Below are positions 12,955 to 17,860 of a stretch of DNA of 17,860 nucleotides, one piece after another. Source of the stretch: RGIG4140 sp045635565 (GTDB taxonomy: Bacteria > Pseudomonadota > Alphaproteobacteria > CAAHEQ01 > UBA3637); contig JAZTVX010000053.1 in assembly GCA_045635565.1 (NCBI GenBank), positions 1-17,860 on the forward strand, read 5' to 3'. The notes beneath the pieces were generated by a model, which ran no database searches, was not told the DNA's origin, and saw only the letters and a program-made list of their open reading frames with translations. The position numbers and the translations under genes are program-made. Position 1 is the first letter of the stretch. Every line of letters starts with the position of its first letter.

Positions 12955-14520
12955 ATGGAACTTAACAGTCAGGCAGAAATCGTACAGGCACTTTTAAATC
13001 CCCGTATTTATCCGTCGAGTTGGCAGGTCAAGGAAGTCAGTGTGCGACAATCTCACATAGCCATGTTATTTTTGGTCGGCAATTATGCTTTTAAATTAAA
13101 ACGGGCAATGATTTCCCCTTTTCTTGATTTTTCAACACCTCAAAAAAGACGGATTGCCTGCGTGCATGAAATGCGTCGCAGTACGGTGTATGCTCCTCAT
13201 TTGGTTGTGGGGGTTCGGTCTGTGCGTCAATTGCCAAACGGACGTATTTGCATCGGTGGAAAAGCCGGTGTTGAAATTGATACGTTGTTGGTTATGCGAC
13301 GATTAAAAGATGAAGATATGTTGGTTTTGCAGATGCGAACCCCGAATTTTGACCGATTTGACGTGATGGATTTGGCCGAACAGTTGGGCGATTTGCATTG
13401 TAAGGCTAAACAATTCCGAACCAAGTGGGGTTACGATGATATTCGAAAAATCATTGTTGAAAATGAATCGGTTTTATCGTGTTTTCCGACAACTGTTTTT
13501 AATCGAACGAAATTGCGTCGGTTGACGGAACGCAGTTTGGCATTATTGGAACAAAATAAACGCTTAATTACCATGCGACAAAAGAGTGGGCATGTCCGTA
13601 AATGTCATGGTGATTTGTTGATAAGCAATATTGCTCGGGAAGGGGATAAGTATTTATTTTTCAGTCCGATAGAATATAATGATTCGTTAGATTGTATTGA
13701 TACGTTGTATGATTTATCATATTTATTGATGGATTTTGAAGTCAAAGGATTGCGACGGTTATGTAATATGTTTTTTAATCATTATCTGGCTTATACGAAT
13801 GATATGGGAGGGTATCCGTTACTACCGTTATATCAGTCCATGCGTGCGGCTGTTCGTGCCGGTATTTGTGCTAAAAAATCAACGCTTCTTTGTGATGAAG
13901 AAAAGAAAAAGTCTTTGCAAAATGCTCGTAAATATTTTGAATTGGCTTGCCATTTGATTATGGGAAATAAACCGGCACTGATTGCGTGTGGTGGTTTGTC
14001 CGGTAGTGGTAAATCTCGTATTGCCCGTGAAATCGGTGGACAACTCAATCCTGCTCCGGGGGCTGTCATTTTGCGTGATGACGTGATTAAAAAACAAATG
14101 CGAGGATGTGCGTTAGACGAACATATTGATGAAACGTATGATTCGCCGGCTTATGAAAAAGTTGTGTATGATGTATTACGTCAGCAGGCAAAAACGGCAT
14201 TGGAAAGCGGGTCTTGTGTGATTGTTGATGCGTTATTTTATGACCAACGGGAACGGCAGGCGATTGAAGAATTGGCAAAAGAAATGAATGTTCCTTTTGT
14301 CGGAATTTGGGTTGATGCACCGTTAGAAATCAGAACGCAACGGGTGATGACACGCAAGCGTAATCCGTCGGATGTACGTGACAGAATGGAATTGGAACGT
14401 CAACTGCGTTTGGAAACGGGGCATATCTCTTGGTATAAAATTGATTCTAATCAGGAACGTCAACAAACCATCAATGATGCTTTGGATATTTTGAAAAAAC
14501 AAGGGATAGATGTCAAATAG
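12955..14520 (+). CDS. Two-domain protein: aminoglycoside-phosphotransferase-like plus P-loop kinase
   Basis: This belongs to the family annotated as 'bifunctional aminoglycoside phosphotransferase/ATP-binding protein' (COG2187 with COG0645). I use the ATG at 12955 (521 aa) because AAAGAGG lies just before it; upstream in-frame starts would overlap the CDF gene. The N-terminal half has an APH/choline-kinase fold with HGDLLISN (218-225), where Leu replaces the more usual His after HGDL, and the downstream acidic motif IEYND. The C-terminal part has a Walker A GGLSGSGKS (346-354) and a downstream R-x-x-R-x-x-x-P lid-like segment (RVMTRKRNPSDVRDR). The substrate is unknown; the family name should not be read as evidence of antibiotic resistance. 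It follows the CDF gene by 10 nt and precedes the separately promoted adhE. Confidence 0.9.
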   Translation: MELNSQAEIVQALLNPRIYPSSWQVKEVSVRQSHIAMLFLVGNYAFKLKRAMISPFLDFSTPQKRRIACVHEMRRSTVYAPHLVVGVRSVRQLPNGRICIGGKAGVEIDTLLVMRRLKDEDMLVLQMRTPNFDRFDVMDLAEQLGDLHCKAKQFRTKWGYDDIRKIIVENESVLSCFPTTVFNRTKLRRLTERSLALLEQNKRLITMRQKSGHVRKCHGDLLISNIAREGDKYLFFSPIEYNDSLDCIDTLYDLSYLLMDFEVKGLRRLCNMFFNHYLAYTNDMGGYPLLPLYQSMRAAVRAGICAKKSTLLCDEEKKKSLQNARKYFELACHLIMGNKPALIACGGLSGSGKSRIAREIGGQLNPAPGAVILRDDVIKKQMRGCALDEHIDETYDSPAYEKVVYDVLRQQAKTALESGSCVIVDALFYDQRERQAIEELAKEMNVPFVGIWVDAPLEIRTQRVMTRKRNPSDVRDRMELERQLRLETGHISWYKIDSNQERQQTINDALDILKKQGIDVK

Positions 14521-14592
14521 TCTTGTTTTACCTGATTGAAAAACAAAGAAGAACTGTTACGGAAAATATTTTTCAAAAAATTGCAAAAAAAC

Positions 14593-14620
14593 TTGCGATT
14601 TTTCGAAAAATGAATATAAT
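14593..14620 (+). promoter_or_regulatory. adhE promoter with palindrome in the spacer
   Basis: -35 TTGCGA (14593-14598), a 16-nt spacer and a consensus -10 TATAAT (14615-14620), about 52 nt before the adhE start. The spacer is almost filled by a perfect 14-bp palindrome ATTTTTCGAAAAAT (14598-14611), a placement typical for a repressor site. It does not match the Rex consensus (TTGTGAAnnnnTTCACAA). Confidence 0.65.
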
Positions 14621-14672
14621 GTTTTTTGATTAAAACCATGAATAAAAAACCAGTTTTGAAAAAGGAGTATAA

Positions 14673-17312
14673 ATGGCTGAAATAACAGAAGAACAACAAA
14701 AGAAAGTTGACGAACTGGTTGCTCGGGTCAAAGTGGCTCAGGCAACGTACGCTCAATTCACGCAGGAGCAGGTTGATGCAATTTTTAAAGCCGCCTCATT
14801 AGCAGCGGCTTCACAACGGATTCCGTTGGCTAAAATGGCTGCTCAAGAAACGGGCATGGGTATTGTTGAAGATAAAGTCATCAAAAACCACTTTGCTGCC
14901 GAATATGTTTATAATGCATACAAAAACACCAAAACATGTGGTGTTGTTTGCGAAGATAAAGAACACGGGTTCACACAAGTTGCCGAACCGGTTGGTATTG
15001 TTGCCGGTATTGTTCCGACGACAAATCCGACATCAACGGCTATTTTTAAGGCTTTGCTGGCATTAAAAACACGTAACGGGATTATTTTTGCACCCCATCC
15101 ACGGGCTATTGGCTGTACGAATAAAGCAGCACGCGTTGTTTTGGAAGCCGCTGTGCAGGCAGGGGCACCGGCAGACATTATTGCCGGCTTAGACGAAGTA
15201 ACACCGGCAATCACGGGTTACTTGATGGGACATAAAGATATCTCTTTGATTTTGGCAACGGGTGGTCCGGGTATGGTTAAGGCTGCATATAGTTCCGGTA
15301 CGCCGGCCATCGGTGTTGGTGCCGGTAATACACCGGTCATTATTGATGAAACGGCTGATTTGAAAATGGCTGTCAGCAGTGTTATCATGAGTAAAACATT
15401 TGACAACGGGATGATTTGTGCTTCTGAACAGGCAATTGTTGCGTTGGCAAGTGTTTATGATGATATCAAAGCCGAATTTATTAAAAGAGGATGTGCTTTT
15501 TTAAATGAAGCCGACAAACAAAAGTTGAAAAAATTGATTTTCATTGACGGTAAATTGAATGCTGCCATTGTCGGACAAACGGCTCACAAAATTGCTCAAA
15601 TGGCAGGGATTGATGTTCCTGTTTCAACGAAAATTTTAATTGTTGAATCAGATACGATTGATATATCAAATCCGTTTGCTCATGAAAAATTGTCTCCGAT
15701 TTTAGGTTTCTTTAAGGCTGATACATTTGAACAAGCCGTTCAAGATGCTCAAAAATTGATTGTTATCGGTGGTGCCGGTCACACATCTGTTTTATACACG
15801 GCAGAACCGAATAAAGACAGAATTGCTTTGTTCCGTAGTACGTTGACAACCGGTCGTACGTTAATCAATATGCCGGCTGCACAAGGGGCTATCGGTGATT
15901 TGTATAACTTTAAACTGGCTCCGTCATTGACATTGGGTTGTGGTTCTTGGGGCGGTAATTCGGTCAGTGAAAACATTGGAGTAAAACACTTAATGAACAT
16001 TAAATCAGTCGCAGAACGTCGTGAAAACATGTTATGGTTTAAAACACCGGAAAAAATTTATTTTAAACGGGGTTGTTTAGATTTTGCTTTGGCAGAATTG
16101 CAAGGCCATAAAAGAGCCTTTATTGTTACAGATAAAACGATGACACAAATCGGTATTACCGGACGTGTCGGGGGTATTTTGGAAAAGAACGGCATGATGT
16201 ATCAGGTTTTTGATGCTGTTAAACCGGATCCGGATTTGACGACAATCGGTCTTATTTTAGAACAGGTTCGTCGTTTTGAACCGGATGTCTTCATTTCAAT
16301 CGGTGGTGGGTCACCGATGGATGCTGCCAAAATCGTTTGGTTAATGTATGAACAACCGGATTTGTCTTTCGAAGATATTGCTATGCGTTTTATGGATATC
16401 AGAAAACGAATTGTTGATTTCCCGAATTTGGGTCAAAAAGCCAAAATGGTTGCTATTCCGACGACATCCGGTACAGGTTCTGAAGTAACACCGTTCACGG
16501 TTATTACGGACGATAGAACAAACCAAAAATACCCGATTACGGATTATTCAATTTTACCGAATATGGCTATTGTTGATCCGGATTTAGCCATGAGTATGCC
16601 CAAGGGGTTGACGGCTTTTTCTGGGATTGATGTTTTGACACATGCTTTGGAAGCCTATACATCCATTATGGCAAGTAATTTATCTGATGGTCAGGCATTA
16701 GAAGCCGCTCGTTTGGTCTTCAAATATCTGCCTCGTTCTTATCACAATGGTGCCAATGATCCGAGAGCCCGTGAAAAAATGCACTATGCTGCGACATTAG
16801 CGGGTCAGGCATTTGCTAATGCTTTCTTGGGATTGTGTCACTCAATGGCTCATAAACTCGGTGGGGAATATCACGTTGCTCACGGTTTAGCCAATGCGTT
16901 AATTTTGCCATATGTTGTTAAATACAACGCAACGGACGTTCCGACGAAACAAGGTACATTCCCGCAATATCGTTATCCGTTTGTTAAAGCTCGTTATGCA
17001 CGGTTTGCTGACTTAATGGGGTTAACGGAAGGATTAGGGGCTCATCAGGAAGACGAAAAAGTCCGTCGTTTGATTGAAGCCATTCAAAACCTGAAAAAAG
17101 AAATCAATATTCCGATGTCGATTCAAGAATGTAATGTTGATGAAGCATCATTCTTGGCAACGGTGGAAGAATTGTCTGAAAAGGCATTTGATGACCAATG
17201 TACAGGTTGTAATGCACGTTATCCGTTAATCAGCGAAATTAAAGACTTGTATTTAGATGCTTATTACGGTCGTCCGATTTACGAAGAAGAAACGAAGAAA
17301 AAATCGAAGTAA
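14673..17312 (+). CDS. adhE: Bifunctional acetaldehyde-CoA/alcohol dehydrogenase AdhE
   Basis: The enzyme converts acetyl-CoA to acetaldehyde and then to ethanol using two NADH, the main redox sink of ethanol fermentation. It is known to assemble into long spirosome filaments. The 879-aa product has both full domains. The N-terminal aldehyde dehydrogenase (about 1-440) has the catalytic cysteine at 249 (GMICASEQ). The C-terminal iron alcohol dehydrogenase (about 455-870) has the NAD-binding GGGSPMDAAK (from residue 544) and iron ligands Asp653, His657, His723 and His737, which fall at the same numbers as in the E. coli enzyme. AAAGGAG lies 5 nt before the ATG. The gene has its own promoter and terminator. 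Its presence suggests anaerobic or microaerobic growth; acquisition by transfer is possible but the base composition looks like that of the neighbours. Confidence 0.97.
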   Translation: MAEITEEQQKKVDELVARVKVAQATYAQFTQEQVDAIFKAASLAAASQRIPLAKMAAQETGMGIVEDKVIKNHFAAEYVYNAYKNTKTCGVVCEDKEHGFTQVAEPVGIVAGIVPTTNPTSTAIFKALLALKTRNGIIFAPHPRAIGCTNKAARVVLEAAVQAGAPADIIAGLDEVTPAITGYLMGHKDISLILATGGPGMVKAAYSSGTPAIGVGAGNTPVIIDETADLKMAVSSVIMSKTFDNGMICASEQAIVALASVYDDIKAEFIKRGCAFLNEADKQKLKKLIFIDGKLNAAIVGQTAHKIAQMAGIDVPVSTKILIVESDTIDISNPFAHEKLSPILGFFKADTFEQAVQDAQKLIVIGGAGHTSVLYTAEPNKDRIALFRSTLTTGRTLINMPAAQGAIGDLYNFKLAPSLTLGCGSWGGNSVSENIGVKHLMNIKSVAERRENMLWFKTPEKIYFKRGCLDFALAELQGHKRAFIVTDKTMTQIGITGRVGGILEKNGMMYQVFDAVKPDPDLTTIGLILEQVRRFEPDVFISIGGGSPMDAAKIVWLMYEQPDLSFEDIAMRFMDIRKRIVDFPNLGQKAKMVAIPTTSGTGSEVTPFTVITDDRTNQKYPITDYSILPNMAIVDPDLAMSMPKGLTAFSGIDVLTHALEAYTSIMASNLSDGQALEAARLVFKYLPRSYHNGANDPRAREKMHYAATLAGQAFANAFLGLCHSMAHKLGGEYHVAHGLANALILPYVVKYNATDVPTKQGTFPQYRYPFVKARYARFADLMGLTEGLGAHQEDEKVRRLIEAIQNLKKEINIPMSIQECNVDEASFLATVEELSEKAFDDQCTGCNARYPLISEIKDLYLDAYYGRPIYEEETKKKSK

Positions 17313-17333
17313 TATCGGTTATTGAAAAAGAAG

Positions 17334-17365
17334 CGACGTTTACGAAAGTGAGCGTCGTTTTTTTT
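17334..17365 (+). terminator. Rho-independent terminator of adhE
   Basis: A 10-bp stem with two G-U pairs (CGACGTTTAC at 17334-17343 with GTGAGCGTCG at 17348-17357) is capped by a GAAA tetraloop and followed by eight T. It begins 22 nt after the adhE stop codon. Confidence 0.93.
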
Positions 17366-17491
17366 GTATTTTTTAAAGGTTAAGGAGATAACAATCTGAT
17401 TTTAAGGCAGAGATGACAGATTCATGAAAGGGATAAAAAGGTAACGAAGGGAAAGGGTTAGAAAAAAAAGATAAAAAAATGAAAAAAGTTC

Positions 17492-17520
17492 TTGCAATTA
17501 TCAAAAAAGAGGAGTATAAA
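17492..17520 (+). promoter_or_regulatory. Promoter of the tRNA-Arg/tRNA-Gln operon
   Basis: -35 TTGCAA (17492-17497), an exact 17-nt spacer and -10 TATAAA (17515-17520), 25 nt before the mature 5' end of tRNA-Arg. That leaves a short leader to be removed by RNase P. Confidence 0.7.
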
Positions 17521-17544
17521 GTATTTACTTTTTATGCGAGGCTT

Positions 17545-17621
17545 GCACTTGTAGCTCAGCTGGATAGAGTATTGCCCTCCGAAGGCAAGGGTCGTGAGTT
17601 CGAATCTCGCCAAGTGCGCCA
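17545..17621 (+). tRNA. tRNA-Arg (anticodon CCG)
   Basis: The 77-nt cloverleaf includes an encoded CCA. The acceptor stem GCACTTG/CAAGTGC has a G discriminator. The D arm GCTC...GAGT, the anticodon stem TTGCC/GGCAA with loop CTCCGAA (anticodon CCG, reading CGG), and the T arm GTGAG-TTCGAAT-CTCGC all pair. The last eight bases recur directly downstream (TGCGCCAT at 17624-17631), which looks like a small duplication of the 3' end. Confidence 0.96.
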
Positions 17622-17649
17622 TATGCGCCATAAGAAGTGAGAACAGCAT

Positions 17650-17724
17650 TGGGCTGTCGCCAAGTGGTAAGGCAACGGTTTTTGATACCGTCATTCGTTG
17701 GTTCGAATCCAGCCAGCCCAGCCA
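17650..17724 (+). tRNA. tRNA-Gln (anticodon TTG)
   Basis: The 75-nt cloverleaf includes an encoded CCA. The acceptor stem TGGGCTG/CAGCCCA has a G discriminator, and the U1-A72 pair is typical of bacterial tRNA-Gln. The anticodon stem ACGGT/ACCGT has loop TTTTGAT (anticodon TTG, reading CAA), and the T arm contains GGTTCGAATCC. It lies 28 nt after tRNA-Arg in the same transcript and is followed by a terminator. Confidence 0.96.
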
Positions 17725-17732
17725 ATAAAAAG

Positions 17733-17757
17733 AACCTCCCTTGTGGAGGTTTTTTTT
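17733..17757 (+). terminator. Terminator of the tRNA operon
   Basis: A 7-bp stem (AACCTCC at 17733-17739 with GGAGGTT at 17745-17751) encloses a 5-nt loop and is followed by further T residues. It lies 8 nt after the tRNA-Gln CCA end. Confidence 0.93.
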
Positions 17758-17860
17758 ATTAGTTGGTTTGGTTAGGATTTGAGCCAACGAATAGTTGGTT
17801 CGTTCATGAAGCGATAGCGAAATAGACGTCCGTTAGGACGGTCCGAATGGAATGAGGACG
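17758..17860. other. Structured region with T-arm-like fragments after the tRNA operon
   Basis: No gene is visible before the window ends. Positions 17775-17792 match, in inverse orientation and with two mismatches in 18, the tRNA-Gln T-arm segment at 17693-17710. A direct copy of its GTTGGTTCG follows at 17794-17802. The two fragments form a hairpin (GCCAAC/GTTGGT, loop GAATA). Further on, CGTCC-GTTA-GGACG (from about 17829) makes a second small hairpin, followed by another GGACG at the edge. This may be the start of a repeat family, a degraded tRNA or an integration scar; the window is too short to decide. Confidence 0.4.

Noticed and set aside
14521..14560. Possible terminator after the kinase-like gene (CTTGTTTT...AAAACAAAG)
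   Set aside because: The stem is AT-rich with a bulge and lacks a following T-tract, so it is not a convincing terminator.
17458..17787. Minus-strand open frames across the two tRNA genes, with peptides such as LARFELTTLAF and GLAGFEPTNDG
   Set aside because: These are antisense translations of tRNA T-arm and anticodon sequences, a known source of spurious protein annotations. Both tRNAs fold perfectly and account for the region.

Overview
The window comes from an AT-rich bacterium, most likely an alphaproteobacterium. GroEL and GroES are of the proteobacterial single-operon type, and the GroEL N-terminal part carries alphaproteobacterial-looking stretches such as EGCKAVAAGMNPMDLKRGID. A full-length AdhE, rare in aerobic alphaproteobacteria, points to a fermentative and probably host- or gut-associated lineage. 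The taxonomic placement is inference from protein sequence alone.

Layout. Positions 1-345 hold no gene but contain two tandem sigma70-like promoters facing right. A secreted 463-aa MORN/YwqK-type repeat protein follows on the minus strand (346-1737), then groES-groEL (minus, 3851 down to 1887) with its own promoter and terminator. From 10767 down to 4186 lies a compact five-gene minus-strand operon that ends in a clear terminator. In transcription order it encodes a double-HTH regulator with a degenerate S24-like domain, a coiled-coil/acidic protein, a protein with two tandem-repeat arrays, an exported secretin-like protein, and a single-pass membrane protein with a Q/P/M-rich tail. I do not recognise this set as a known system. 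It is the best candidate in the window for something undescribed. Upstream of it is a CbpA-like J-domain gene (minus, 10969-11907).

The strand then switches. A CDF-family metal exporter gene (12066-12944), whose start codon overlaps a long palindrome, is followed closely by a two-domain kinase-like gene (12955-14520), and then by adhE (14673-17312) with its own promoter and terminator. The window ends with a tRNA-Arg(CCG)-tRNA-Gln(TTG) operon that has a promoter and a terminator. Just past that terminator are imperfect inverted and direct copies of the tRNA-Gln T-arm.

How the parts relate. GroESL, the J-domain protein and the CDF exporter are ordinary housekeeping or stress functions. AdhE provides NAD regeneration by ethanol fermentation. 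The five-gene operon looks like an envelope-spanning assembly: an exported secretin-type protein, an inner-membrane protein with a periplasmic domain, and two large, mostly disordered cytoplasmic proteins, probably autoregulated by the first gene. A GAGGTGT motif occurs three times in the region upstream of that operon.
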